DNA from: Grimontia kaedaensis
GTDB lineage: Bacteria; Pseudomonadota; Gammaproteobacteria; Enterobacterales; Vibrionaceae
Direction of reading: 5' to 3'
Assembly: GCF_023746615.1 (NCBI RefSeq)
Contig: NZ_CP082276.1
Coordinates: forward strand, 248,001 to 312,000
DNA: 64,000 bases
Shown here in pieces: positions 24,055 through 33,080 of the stretch; the first letter of the stretch is position 1, and every line of letters begins with the position of its first letter. The notes beneath the pieces were generated by a model. It saw nothing but the letters and a program-made list of their open reading frames with translations, was not told the DNA's origin and did no database searches. The translations under genes and the position numbers were made by a program.

Positions 24055-26115
24055 ATGTCTCAGTTCGACGCTATTTTCCAGCCGCTTGCGATCAACAAGC
24101 TGACGATCAGAAACCGGGTGATCAGTACGGCACATGCCGAGGTGTATGCGACGGAAAATGGCATGCCGACTGAGCGCTATATCAAGTATTACGAGGAAAA
24201 AGCCAAAGGTGGCATTGGCCTTTGCGTCTGCGGCGGTTCAAGCCCAGTGTCTATCGACAGTCCCCAGCATTGGTGGAGTTCGGTGAACGTCAGTACTGAT
24301 GAGGTTATTCCACACTTCCAGAACCTCGCTGATGCCATGCATAAACATGGCGCGGCTATCATGATTCAACTGACCCACATGGGGCGTCGTTCCCGTTGGG
24401 ATGGTGGTCACTGGCCGACCTTAATGAGCCCTAGCGGTATTCGCGAACCTGTGCATCGCGCGACCTGTAAAACCATCGAGCCGGAAGAAATCTGGCGCAT
24501 TATCGATGATTTCGCGCAAGCCGTCCGTCGTGCAAAAGAAGGTGGCTTGGACGGTGTTGAGCTCTCTTTTGCCCACCAACACCTTGTCGACCAATTCTGG
24601 AGTCCGCGCGTTAACCGTCGTACCGATGAATGGGGTGGCAGCTTCGAAAACCGCATGCGTTTTGGCGTTGAAGTACTGAAAGCTGTGCGTGCGGAAGTAG
24701 GGCCGGATTTTGCGGTTGGCATCCGCATGACGGGGGACGAATTCCATCCTGACGGCCTTGACCACGAAAACATGAAGGAAATCGCGGCCTATTACGATGG
24801 GCTGGGAATGATCGATTTCTTTAGCGTTGTCGGCTCGGGCTGCGATACCCACAATACCTTGGCAAACGTCATCCCGAATATGACTTACCCGCCAGAGCCG
24901 TTTATTCACCTCGCCGCAGGTATTCGCAGTGTGGTGAATGTGCCTGTGATGCACGCGCAGAACATCAAAGATCCGGTGCAGGCTGCGCGTGCGCTGGAAA
25001 GCGGATTGATTGACTTTGTCGGTATGACCCGCGCCCACATCGCAGACCCTCACCTCATCACCAAAGTGAAGCTGGGCCAGACAGATCAAATCCGTCAGTG
25101 TGTCGGTGCCAACTACTGCATTGACCGCCAATATCAGGGTATTGATGTCCTCTGTATCCAAAACGCAGCGACATCTCGCGAAGCCAAAGTGCCACACACC
25201 ATCAGCAAAACCGACGGCCCAATTCGTAAAGTGGTTGTTGTTGGCGGTGGTCCCGGTGGTATGGAAGCCGCGCGTGTCTGCGCCGAGCGTGGCCATCAGG
25301 TCACCCTGTTTGAGAAAAACAGCGAACTTGGCGGGCAAATCACGCTGGCAGCCGCCGCACCCCAACGTGAACAAATCGCCGGTATTACCCGCTGGTTCGA
25401 TCTGGAACTGCGCCGTTTGGGGGTGAACCTTGTATTCGATACGGCGGCAGATGAGGCGACTATTATGGCGGAATCGCCAGATGTGGTGGTGCTGGCTGTT
25501 GGTGGTAAACCGTTTATCAATCAGGAAGCCAAATGGGGCGGTGATGACGGTCTGGTGGTGAGCAGTTGGGACATTCTGAGCGGTGCGGTTGAGCCGGGAA
25601 AAAACGTGGTGGTGTATGACACCATTTGTGAATTCGCTGGCATGTCTGTGGCGGATTATCTCGCGGCTAAAGGCTCATTGGTGGAAATCGTGACAGACGA
25701 TATTAAGCCGGGTGTCGCTGTCGGTGGCACCAGTTTCCCCACATACTATCGCAGCCTTTACGAGCGCGATGTGGTGATGACGCCTGATCTGGTGCTGGAA
25801 GAAGTCTACAAAGAGGGTGATAAACTGATTGCCCGCTTCGAAAACGAATACACAGGTGTCCGCGAAGAGCGCGTGGTCGATCAGGTAGTGATTGAAAACG
25901 GTGTCAGACCGGACGAGGCGCTCTACTATGCGCTCAAAGAGGGCTCCCGCAACCGTGGTCAGGTAGATATCGACACTCTTTTCGCCTTCGAACCACAACC
26001 CGCATTTGCTGAACAGGCGGACGGTTACCTGCTTTATCGCATCGGGGATTGCAGCGCGCAGCGCAATATTCACGCTGCCATCTACGATTCACTGCGTCTG
26101 TTTAAAGACCTCTGA
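24055..26115 (+). CDS. dgcA: Dimethylglycine demethylase subunit DgcA (NADH:flavin oxidoreductase type)
   Basis: A 686-residue protein of the trimethylamine-dehydrogenase/2,4-dienoyl-CoA-reductase family. Residues 1-340 are an old-yellow-enzyme TIM barrel (FMN), 345-370 hold the iron-sulfur Cys region, and from about 390 there is a dinucleotide-binding domain (VVVVGGGPGGMEAARV). It should oxidise dimethylglycine to sarcosine and pass electrons to DgcB/ETF. The Cys pattern is C349-x5-C355-x11-C367, with Ala at the place of the second of the four cysteines in trimethylamine dehydrogenase. AAGGAAG precedes the ATG. Gene order with dgcB and etf genes matches Pseudomonas, which makes the assignment firm for the cluster, less so for the exact substrate. 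Confidence 0.9.
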   Translation: MSQFDAIFQPLAINKLTIRNRVISTAHAEVYATENGMPTERYIKYYEEKAKGGIGLCVCGGSSPVSIDSPQHWWSSVNVSTDEVIPHFQNLADAMHKHGAAIMIQLTHMGRRSRWDGGHWPTLMSPSGIREPVHRATCKTIEPEEIWRIIDDFAQAVRRAKEGGLDGVELSFAHQHLVDQFWSPRVNRRTDEWGGSFENRMRFGVEVLKAVRAEVGPDFAVGIRMTGDEFHPDGLDHENMKEIAAYYDGLGMIDFFSVVGSGCDTHNTLANVIPNMTYPPEPFIHLAAGIRSVVNVPVMHAQNIKDPVQAARALESGLIDFVGMTRAHIADPHLITKVKLGQTDQIRQCVGANYCIDRQYQGIDVLCIQNAATSREAKVPHTISKTDGPIRKVVVVGGGPGGMEAARVCAERGHQVTLFEKNSELGGQITLAAAAPQREQIAGITRWFDLELRRLGVNLVFDTAADEATIMAESPDVVVLAVGGKPFINQEAKWGGDDGLVVSSWDILSGAVEPGKNVVVYDTICEFAGMSVADYLAAKGSLVEIVTDDIKPGVAVGGTSFPTYYRSLYERDVVMTPDLVLEEVYKEGDKLIARFENEYTGVREERVVDQVVIENGVRPDEALYYALKEGSRNRGQVDIDTLFAFEPQPAFAEQADGYLLYRIGDCSAQRNIHAAIYDSLRLFKDL

Positions 26116-26135
26116 CCGACTGCGGGGTAGCTGTG

Positions 26136-28052
26136 ATGTGGACGTCGCTTATCGGTCCCTTGTTAGTCATCATGATTGCGCTGGCGATTGCGGGCGCAGT
26201 CAAACGGATTCGTCTCTGGCAGCAAGGGAAGCCAGCCAGCTTTCCTATAGGTAAAGCCCTTGCTGCCATCCCCCGGCGCTACTTGGTCGATCTTCATGAT
26301 GTCGTCGCACGTGACAAAGTGTTTGCGAACACGCACGTCGCGACTGCTGGGGGCTTTGTCGCTTCCGGCATTTTAATGGTGCTGGTTTTCGTTCTGGGGT
26401 TAGACAATACCCTGACATTTGCACTTATGAGTGCGACGTTTGCTGCGATGGCGTTTGGTTCAGTGAAAGTGAAAAAACGTCGCGAAAACCCGCCTGCTAA
26501 TCTTTCCAAAGGGCCTTGGCAGAGGCTACCTAACAGTCTGCTGGTTTTCTCCTTCTCTGGCTTGATGATGTCGTTGCTGTTGTTATTGGGCATCGGCAAT
26601 GTGCCCATCATCGTCGCGGCACTGCTTATTGTTGGCATTCTGTTAGGCTTGGCTGAGCTGCTGTTTGGCATGACCTGGGGTGGCCCAATGAAACATGCCT
26701 TCGCGGGTGCCCTGCATCTTGGTTTTCACCGTCGTCAGGAACGTTTTGGCGGTAGCCGTTCAACGGGATTGAAACCAATCAATCTCGACGAGCAAACCCT
26801 AGGCGTCGAAAAGCCATCCGATTTTTATTGGAACCAACTATTGGGATTTGATGCCTGTGTGCAATGTGGTCGCTGTGAGAAAGTCTGTCCCGCGTTTGCC
26901 GCTGGTCAGCCGCTGAATCCGAAGAAACTGATCCAGGATATGGTGGTCGGAATGGCTGGCGGGAGCACGGGAAATTACGCAGGCAGCCAGTATCCAGGCA
27001 GGCCTGATGAAGCACGTTGTGGTGCGCCGGATAAACCATTGTTTGAAGGTTTGCTGGATGCAGAAACGGTATGGTCGTGCACGACCTGTCGCGCTTGCGT
27101 CGAAGAATGCCCAATGATGATCGAACACGTCGATGCCATCGTCGACATGCGCCGTCACCTGACGCTCGCAAAAGGTGAAACAGTCGGAAAGGGCGCAGAG
27201 GTGTTGGAAAACCTGATTGCAACCGATAACCCGAATGGTCTGTCGCCAAACAGCCGTGCAAACTGGTCCGTGGATCTTAAACTCAATCATCTGTCAGAGG
27301 TTGGTACCACGGATGTGCTCTTGTGGGCAGGTGATGGTGCCTTTGACCTGGCTTATCAACGCACGCTCCGTGCGGTTGTAGCACTGCTTCGAAACGCCAA
27401 TATCGATTTCGCCATTTTGGGTAATGAAGAATTGGATAGCGGCGATCTGGCGCGCCGTCTGGGCGATGAAGCCACTTTCCAGCGCTTGGCGATTGCCAAT
27501 GTCAAAACCTTGAACAAATACCAGTTCCGATCCATTGTCACGCCGGATCCTCATGCCTTCCATGTGTTGAAAAACGAGTACCCGGACTTTGGCGGCAGCT
27601 ATGATGTTTTTCACCACACCGAGTATCTGGCGAAGCTGGTAGAGCAAGGTGATATCAAGCTGAATCAGGCCAAAGCCCACACGGTGACGTATCACGATCC
27701 TTGTTATCTAGGGCGTTACAACGGTGGTTATGACGCACCGCGTTACCTCTTGAGCAGTATGGGACTGACGGTCAGTGAGATGGAGCGTTCAGGTTATCGC
27801 TCGCGTTGTTGCGGCGGTGGAGGTGGTGCGCCAGTCACCGATATTCCGGGCGAACACCGTATTGCAGATATGCGGATGGATGATGCCAGGGAGACAGGTG
27901 CAGAAATGGTAGCGGTTGCCTGCCCGCAGTGTGCAGTCATGCTCGAAGGCGTGGTGATGCCAAGGCCGGAAGTGAAAGACATTGCGGTCATGCTGCTCGA
28001 TGCCGTGGCAGAAAACGCCGACGCTGGCCAAGCAAAAGCGGTGGGGGAGTAA
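26136..28052 (+). CDS. dgcB: DgcB, membrane iron-sulfur oxidoreductase
   Basis: A 638-residue protein. The N-terminal 200 residues hold several hydrophobic segments (DUF3483-like), then come two ferredoxin motifs, CVQCGRCEKVCP and CTTCRACVEECP, and then two HdrD/GlpC-like CCG modules (CYLGRYNG, RCCGGGGGAP and CPQCAVML). It should take electrons from DgcA or ETF and pass them to the quinone pool at the inner membrane. The ATG at 26136 follows GGGGT; a GTG one codon earlier is less likely. The stop abuts the start of the ETF alpha gene without a gap. Confidence 0.9.
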   Translation: MWTSLIGPLLVIMIALAIAGAVKRIRLWQQGKPASFPIGKALAAIPRRYLVDLHDVVARDKVFANTHVATAGGFVASGILMVLVFVLGLDNTLTFALMSATFAAMAFGSVKVKKRRENPPANLSKGPWQRLPNSLLVFSFSGLMMSLLLLLGIGNVPIIVAALLIVGILLGLAELLFGMTWGGPMKHAFAGALHLGFHRRQERFGGSRSTGLKPINLDEQTLGVEKPSDFYWNQLLGFDACVQCGRCEKVCPAFAAGQPLNPKKLIQDMVVGMAGGSTGNYAGSQYPGRPDEARCGAPDKPLFEGLLDAETVWSCTTCRACVEECPMMIEHVDAIVDMRRHLTLAKGETVGKGAEVLENLIATDNPNGLSPNSRANWSVDLKLNHLSEVGTTDVLLWAGDGAFDLAYQRTLRAVVALLRNANIDFAILGNEELDSGDLARRLGDEATFQRLAIANVKTLNKYQFRSIVTPDPHAFHVLKNEYPDFGGSYDVFHHTEYLAKLVEQGDIKLNQAKAHTVTYHDPCYLGRYNGGYDAPRYLLSSMGLTVSEMERSGYRSRCCGGGGGAPVTDIPGEHRIADMRMDDARETGAEMVAVACPQCAVMLEGVVMPRPEVKDIAVMLLDAVAENADAGQAKAVGE

Positions 28053-29252
28053 ATGGACGACATCAAACGACGCGATCCCCGTAAAGAACATATCCTGAGA
28101 AATCGCCTGCACCCTCAGTATGATGAGATGGCTGTTGACCATGATTTGCTGATGTCAGGTGGTACCAACCGCAAAAATCCCCACAAGCAGGGGTACTTAT
28201 CGGCGGAAGGCATTAAACGGATCGACCGCTCTGGTGCTGCGGTCGCAGCGGCTGGCGTGGTGAAAAAACAGCAAGAACAAAGCCTTCCACTCAGGGCCAT
28301 TGTTAATCCCTCCAACTATATTGCGGTGTTTTCGGATTCTGACAGTGCCAAGCTGACGGTGCTGGACAAAGACATGTTAGGACTTGCGCATTCGTTGGCG
28401 GACGATGGCACAGCCGTCGTAATGATTAACCTTCACAGTCGTGAGGGTGACCTTGCTTCGGCAGGCGCAGACAGGGCGCTGACGCTCGATGCAGCCAGTT
28501 ACTCCCCTGACAGTTGGCTCGCGGTATTACAAACCATTGATTCAGAGCTAACCCCCAAACATTGGATATTCGCGGATGGCACCTTAGTCGGTGGAGATTT
28601 AGCAAGAAGATTAGCGGTCTCGTTGGGTGTCCGGCCAATCACCCGCGGCAAACAATTTGCAGATGGCGAGCTGAACTGTGGTGGTGGTGACGCTTCGAAA
28701 AGCGTTAACCGGAAGCTTTCCAGAATATTGCTGGTGGAAGAACAAGTGGCCGACCCCATCGCGGGTTTTATCACGGAAGCGTCTTCTCTGGATGTCGCAG
28801 AAGTGGCGGGTGTGATCCCGAAAGTCACTGATCTTGGTGGTGTCGCCGTTGATCCGGCTGACATTCCTTTGGCGGAAACCCGCTTTATTCTCTCCGGTGG
28901 TAACGGAATTCGAAACTGGGCCTTGTTCCATCAATGTGCGCAAGCTTTGGGTGCAACAGAGGGGGCCAGCCGCGTCGCTGTCGATAACGGACACATGCCA
29001 AGAACGACGCAGGTCGGCGCAACAGGCACTTATGTGAACGCTAAAGTCTATGTCGCCGTGGGTATTTCGGGGGCGATTCAGCATTTGCAGGGGATGACGA
29101 CCTGCGAAACCGTCATTGCACTCAACACCGATGCCAACTGCGACATGATTAAACGCGCTGATCTCAGCATTATCGCTGACAGCAGCGAGGTGCTGCAGGC
29201 ATTAGTTGACGCTACCTCTGGCGGTAAAGGAGAGCTTGATGATGTCGGATAA
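28053..29252 (+). CDS. etfA: Electron transfer flavoprotein alpha subunit of the dgc cluster
   Basis: A 399-residue ETF alpha (FixB) protein. The FAD-binding C-terminal domain has QVGATGTYVNAKVYVAVGI and SGAIQHLQGM. The N-terminus carries an extra region of about 80 residues ahead of the usual ETF alpha domain, as seen in the versions linked to dimethylglycine catabolism. It forms a heterodimer with the following beta subunit and shuttles electrons from the demethylase. The ATG follows directly on the dgcB stop codon, and its 3' end overlaps the beta gene. Confidence 0.92.
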   Translation: MDDIKRRDPRKEHILRNRLHPQYDEMAVDHDLLMSGGTNRKNPHKQGYLSAEGIKRIDRSGAAVAAAGVVKKQQEQSLPLRAIVNPSNYIAVFSDSDSAKLTVLDKDMLGLAHSLADDGTAVVMINLHSREGDLASAGADRALTLDAASYSPDSWLAVLQTIDSELTPKHWIFADGTLVGGDLARRLAVSLGVRPITRGKQFADGELNCGGGDASKSVNRKLSRILLVEEQVADPIAGFITEASSLDVAEVAGVIPKVTDLGGVAVDPADIPLAETRFILSGGNGIRNWALFHQCAQALGATEGASRVAVDNGHMPRTTQVGATGTYVNAKVYVAVGISGAIQHLQGMTTCETVIALNTDANCDMIKRADLSIIADSSEVLQALVDATSGGKGELDDVG

Positions 29253-30015
29253 CCAAAACATCCTGGTACTGGTTTCAGCCGGCCAACACCCGCTCTCTGG
29301 ACGTCCAAGACGGGCAGAGCGTGATGCCAAGGCGCTGGAAATGGCTTTGACCCAGTCGGAATCCGCAATGGTTGTATTTGCTGGAGACCCGCAATCGTCC
29401 GCGGTGCGTGAATATCTCGGTATGGGCGTCTCCAAAGTCAATGTGTTGAAGCAACCAGAAGGGGCAGACACCAGCGTTGCACTGGTGGATTTCGTCAAAT
29501 CCCAGCAGCCCCAACTGGTTTTCTGTGGAGCCCGGGCAGAGCAGGGGGAATCATCCGGTATGGTGCCGTATCTGGTTGCCGATGGGGTAGGTGCAGCAGT
29601 TGTGCCTGAAGTGGTCGATGTGATGGAACAAACCGATTCCCACGTTGAAGTGCTTCAGGCTTTGGCGGGCGGTCAGCGCAGAAAACTAAGGGTAGCATTA
29701 CCCGCCGTGCTGGTAGCCAGTGCATCGGCACCTGAAGCTAGGCAAAGCGCGTTTACAAAAGCGCGAGATGGTTTAGTGAATATTTTCGAAGTCGAAGTGA
29801 AAATGGATTTGGAGCAGCAAGGCTGGGAATGGCAGCCAGCCAAGAAACGACCGAAGCGGACCAAAACCGTTGCCGCTAAAGCTTCCAGTCGCGATCGCTT
29901 TAAAGCCGCCACTGCAGCGCCCGCATCTTCAGGTGGGAAAGTGATGCTGAACCCAAGCCCACAGGAAGCGGCAGAAGCGATTCTCTCTCTATTGAAAGAA
30001 AAAGGACTCGTCTGA
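29239..30015 (+). CDS. etfB: Electron transfer flavoprotein beta subunit of the dgc cluster
   Basis: About 258 residues, ETF beta (FixA) family, with LVSAGQHPLSGRPRRAERDA at the start of the adenine-nucleotide-binding domain and VFCGARAEQGESSGMVPYLV as the conserved core. The ATG at 29239 (or the next at 29242) overlaps the last codons of the alpha gene and has AAAGGAGAG upstream; this overlap shows translational coupling. The C-terminal 60 residues are rich in Lys/Arg and Ala, longer than in housekeeping EtfB. It is the last gene of the cluster. Confidence 0.9.
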   Translation: MMSDNQNILVLVSAGQHPLSGRPRRAERDAKALEMALTQSESAMVVFAGDPQSSAVREYLGMGVSKVNVLKQPEGADTSVALVDFVKSQQPQLVFCGARAEQGESSGMVPYLVADGVGAAVVPEVVDVMEQTDSHVEVLQALAGGQRRKLRVALPAVLVASASAPEARQSAFTKARDGLVNIFEVEVKMDLEQQGWEWQPAKKRPKRTKTVAAKASSRDRFKAATAAPASSGGKVMLNPSPQEAAEAILSLLKEKGLV

Positions 30016-30091
30016 ACCTGATCTGAATGTTCTCCCCGCCTTTGTTCGGTGGTAACCTCCTCAAAAATTATCATTGAACAAAGGCTCTTTT

Positions 30092-30322
30092 TTGAAACGC
30101 ATCGTGTTATACACCAGTAAGAACTGCGCGCACTGCCAGTCAGCCAAACAGTTTTTCGATAGCAAGAAAATCGCCTACCGTCTGTGTGATGTGGGCACAC
30201 CAAGAGGTAGAAAAGAGCACGCGTCGCTGGGAGCGCGTGGCGTACCGGTTATCAGGATTGGTGATAAGGTTTTGTATGGTTTCAATGCCAAAGCCGTTGA
30301 AAAAGTACTGAAAGGTGATTGA
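30092..30322 (+). CDS. Glutaredoxin-like protein
   Basis: A protein of about 76 residues with a thioredoxin fold: RIVLYTSKNCAHCQSAKQFF (CxxC as CAHC) and the cis-Pro loop GVPVIRIGDKVLYGF. It would reduce disulfides or mixed disulfides with glutathione or thioredoxin reductase. No ATG is available; a TTG at 30092 with AAAGG 7 bp upstream is preferred over TTG 30074. It lies 77 bp after the etf genes and 115 bp before arsR. Help with arsenate reduction is possible, but no arsC is nearby. Confidence 0.8.
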   Translation: MKRIVLYTSKNCAHCQSAKQFFDSKKIAYRLCDVGTPRGRKEHASLGARGVPVIRIGDKVLYGFNAKAVEKVLKGD

Positions 30323-30382
30323 GCTTTCATAGAAAGCGAGAACTCAATTATCTGTGAGTCTGAAACCTAAGTGTCACTTTAC

Positions 30383-30398
30383 ATATGAAAAAACATAT
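30383..30398. promoter_or_regulatory. ArsR-type operator upstream of arsR
   Basis: ATATG-N6-CATAT inverted repeat, 39 bp before the arsR start. The same half-sites occur in the second palindrome before acr3, consistent with autoregulation by the ArsR repressor. Confidence 0.65.
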
Positions 30399-30436
30399 AT
30401 AAAGTATGCGTGTGAACGATGAGCTGGTGAATACGA

Positions 30437-30784
30437 ATGATCTCTCCCGTTAATTTCTACAAGTGTATGGCTGATGAAACCCGTCTGAAAACCCTAATGC
30501 TGCTGCAACAGGAAGGGGAGCTTTGCGTGTGTGAGTTGATGGAAGCGCTTGAGGAAAGCCAACCAAAAGTATCCCGTCATCTTGCTCAATTGCGTAAATG
30601 CCAACTGTTGACCGATCGCCGTCAGGGTCAGTGGGTGTTCTATAGCATTTCCAGTGCATTGCCGATGTGGGCGAAAGAGGTGCTTGCCGTGACGACCGAT
30701 TCGAATCCGGTCTTCCTGCAAGAATGTATGACCCGCCTGTGTAAAATGGGCGATCGCCCAGAGCGCGCTTCTACCTGCTGTTAA
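30437..30784 (+). CDS. arsR: ArsR-family arsenite-responsive repressor
   Basis: A 115-residue winged-helix ArsR/SmtB regulator. The metalloid site ELCVCEL has Cys30 and Cys32 at the start of the helix; the third cysteine of E. coli ArsR is replaced by Met35. The recognition helix region is SQPKVSRHLAQLRKCQLL. Two more cysteines end the protein (ASTCC), which could add to As(III) binding. It should repress its own promoter and acr3 until As(III) or Sb(III) binds. Operator-like palindromes are present before both genes. Confidence 0.92.
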   Translation: MISPVNFYKCMADETRLKTLMLLQQEGELCVCELMEALEESQPKVSRHLAQLRKCQLLTDRRQGQWVFYSISSALPMWAKEVLAVTTDSNPVFLQECMTRLCKMGDRPERASTCC

Positions 30785-30823
30785 GGATATAGAGCTAGGA
30801 TGACGGTGTTTTTGTCTCTCAAT

Positions 30824-30843
30824 ATATATGAAATTTCATATAT
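30824..30843. promoter_or_regulatory. ArsR-type operator upstream of acr3
   Basis: A 20-bp perfect palindrome, arms ATATATGAAA and TTTCATATAT, 19 bp before the acr3 start. It shares ATATG/CATAT half-sites with the box upstream of arsR. Confidence 0.7.
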
Positions 30844-30862
30844 TAAAATGACTTAGGATTGA

Positions 30863-31891
30863 ATGATGGGGATGTTTGAACGCTACCTTTCCGTGTGGGT
30901 AGCAGTGTGTATTGGGGCGGGTGTACTGCTTGGAAATCTTGTTCCTTCTGCTTTTGAAGTGGTGGCCAATCTGGAATTTGCACACGTAAATCTGGTGGTT
31001 GCGGTACTAATTTGGGTGATGATCTTTCCGATGATGGTTCAGGTCGATTTCTCCGCCATCAAAGACGTGGGCAAAAAGCCAAAAGGTCTGGCTCTGACGC
31101 TGGCAATCAACTGGTTAGTGAAGCCTTTCACTATGGCAGCGTTGGGCTGGTTGTTTTTCAAAGGCATCTTTGCAGATTGGGTTGATCCACAAAGTGCGAG
31201 CGAATACATCGCGGGCATGATTCTTCTGGGTGTTGCTCCCTGTACCGCCATGGTGTTTGTATGGAGCCAACTCACCAAAGGAGATGCCAATTACACTCTG
31301 GTTCAGGTGTCAGTGAATGATCTCATTATGGTATTTGCTTTCGCCCCAATCACGGCTTTCTTGCTGGGTGTGACAGATATTCAGGTGCCTTGGGAAACCT
31401 TGATTCTCTCCGTTGCCTTGTATGTTGTTCTTCCGCTGGTCGCAGGCGCTTGGGCGCGTAAACACTTGCTCGCAAAGGGTGAGGAAAAACTGCAAAGCTT
31501 CCTAACGGCCGTGAAGCCTTGGTCGATTGTGGGACTACTTGGCACTATTGTGTTGCTGTTTGGTTTTCAGGCACAGACTATCGTCAGTCAGCCCCAAACC
31601 ATTTTGTTGATTGCGATACCTCTGCTAATTCAAACTTACGGCATCTTCGCAATTGCTTACGGTGCAGCCAAATGGCTCGAGCTTCCACATAACGTTGCAG
31701 CTCCTGCTGGGATGATTGGTACGTCTAACTTCTTTGAGCTAGCAGTCGCGGTCGCGATTTCGTTGTTTGGCCTGCATTCAGGTGCGGCATTGGCAACGGT
31801 CGTGGGCGTGCTGGTGGAAGTCCCCGTAATGCTATCTCTAGTGTGGTTTGCAAACAGAACAACCCACTGGTTTGAGCCTGCAAAGGTGTAA
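30863..31891 (+). CDS. acr3: ACR3-family arsenite efflux permease
   Basis: A 342-residue inner-membrane protein with ten hydrophobic segments, belonging to the ACR3/BASS family. The key cysteine lies in LGVAPCTAMVFVWSQLT, and the second conserved half has AAPAGMIGTSNFFELAVAVA, as in known ACR3 pumps. It exports As(III) with the proton gradient. It follows arsR by 78 bp with its own operator between. No arsenate reductase gene is present locally. Confidence 0.95.
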   Translation: MMGMFERYLSVWVAVCIGAGVLLGNLVPSAFEVVANLEFAHVNLVVAVLIWVMIFPMMVQVDFSAIKDVGKKPKGLALTLAINWLVKPFTMAALGWLFFKGIFADWVDPQSASEYIAGMILLGVAPCTAMVFVWSQLTKGDANYTLVQVSVNDLIMVFAFAPITAFLLGVTDIQVPWETLILSVALYVVLPLVAGAWARKHLLAKGEEKLQSFLTAVKPWSIVGLLGTIVLLFGFQAQTIVSQPQTILLIAIPLLIQTYGIFAIAYGAAKWLELPHNVAAPAGMIGTSNFFELAVAVAISLFGLHSGAALATVVGVLVEVPVMLSLVWFANRTTHWFEPAKV

Positions 31892-31903
31892 ATCAATCGA
31901 ATC

Positions 31904-31932
31904 AGAGAGCCCTGCGATGCGGGGCTTTTTTT
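31904..31932 (+). terminator. Rho-independent terminator after acr3
   Basis: AGCCC-TGCGATGC-GGGGCT with seven Ts following. It ends the arsR-acr3 unit. Confidence 0.88.
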
Positions 31933-32185
31933 GCTCTTGTCAAACCTGTTATTCCTACTTTTACTGAAATAAACAGAAGCTTGTAATACCGCGCTTGTGT
32001 GTATTAACGATATATGAGTAGTTGACCCCAACGGCTAATACATTGGCAGGTGCCATTGAGTTTTCACCTAAAGTTTTACGGTGATTGGGACTATCTCAAT
32101 AGTGCTTTTAGCGTGGTCAGGGAAAGCGGAAATACGAGATTAATATGCGATTATATGAATATATCATGGGGTTAAAGATCCAGTG

Positions 32186-32554
32186 CTAAACCCCAAAATA
32201 CACGGCTACAGTGACAATCAAAAATGCTATCCATGAGAGGTGTTTGCCTGTAGAGCCGACAAGCGCAATAACGAAATGAATAAGGAAGGTGATAGCAATG
32301 ATTGTGGCAATGAGGGAGACATCCACCGTTGGGAAAGATAGTGCGATAATGACACCAGCATAACCTAACCAAGCGATAGAAGTGACATGCCAAGCGAAGC
32401 GCAATGTCCGCTTGGTAAAATCATCACTCCCAAACAACTTGGGCAAGTTATCCCTTCTGAAAAGACGTTGCAGAATATAGCGTTCGCCCAAGTAGGAGTG
32501 AGCGGCTGCCAGACAGACAAGAAGAATCACAGCGATTAAAACCAGATAGTTCAT
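32186..32554 (-). CDS. Small four-helix membrane protein
   Basis: A 122-residue membrane protein with four hydrophobic segments (about 4-22, 55-75, 78-97, 103-121) and a charged stretch YILQRLFRRDNLPKLFG between the first two. No function recognised; it resembles small conserved integral membrane proteins of gammaproteobacteria. The region from 31933 to 32185 upstream of its stop holds nothing recognisable. Confidence 0.65.
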   Translation of the reverse strand: MNYLVLIAVILLVCLAAAHSYLGERYILQRLFRRDNLPKLFGSDDFTKRTLRFAWHVTSIAWLGYAGVIIALSFPTVDVSLIATIIAITFLIHFVIALVGSTGKHLSWIAFLIVTVAVYFGV

Positions 32555-32648
32555 GCTCTTTTTCCTTTTATCCTTAGTTGCGAACGCTTTTTTACTTTCT
32601 CATCAATCTGCTCATTCGAACAGTTTTCCAGTGCTTGGGAACTGTTGA

Positions 32649-33080
32649 TTAAACCTTCACCACTTTCCAAGAGCCTCGGCAGGGGGCGTTTGATACCTTC
32701 CATTCGCCATCAATTTGCCCGTTTTGCGCCGTCCCTTTGAAATCGTAACCCCAGCGCTCGTTATCGCTGTAGAGTTCAAGTTTTCCATCATCGGCAATCC
32801 AACCTTTTAGCAGAGTGTTGTTATACATCAGGCGAAGGGAGACTTTACCGTCTTCAATGTTCCCGAGAATGCGGGTTTCGAGGCAGATGTTGTCGCCGCT
32901 GATATCAATACGTTTACCTTCCCACTGACCGTCGAAGTTTGATGACACTTCAAAGGCAGGAGCTTCAGGTAGCGCTTGCGCATAGTTAATGCGTTCCCTA
33001 GGTTCTCGGTTTGCTTCGGAGTAGATGATAAAAGCCGTGAGGCCAATTGCAGCAGCGGTCATTAGTTTTTTCATGGTCAT
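32649..33080 (-). CDS. Exported protein of unknown function
   Basis: A 143-residue protein with an N-terminal signal anchor (MKKLMTAAAIGLTAFIIYS) and a beta-rich periplasmic part. The latter has a repeated pattern around FDGQWEGKRIDISG and IDGEWKVS, and ends with CRGSWKVVKV; two cysteines could form a disulfide. No family recognised. Starts at 33080 or at the ATG two codons later. Confidence 0.55.
   Translation of the reverse strand: MTMKKLMTAAAIGLTAFIIYSEANREPRERINYAQALPEAPAFEVSSNFDGQWEGKRIDISGDNICLETRILGNIEDGKVSLRLMYNNTLLKGWIADDGKLELYSDNERWGYDFKGTAQNGQIDGEWKVSNAPCRGSWKVVKV

Noticed and set aside
24421..25374. A 317-codon open frame on the minus strand inside dgcA
   Set aside because: It lies fully antisense to a well-supported gene with clear motifs, has no recognisable domain, and such frames are common opposite GC-balanced genes.
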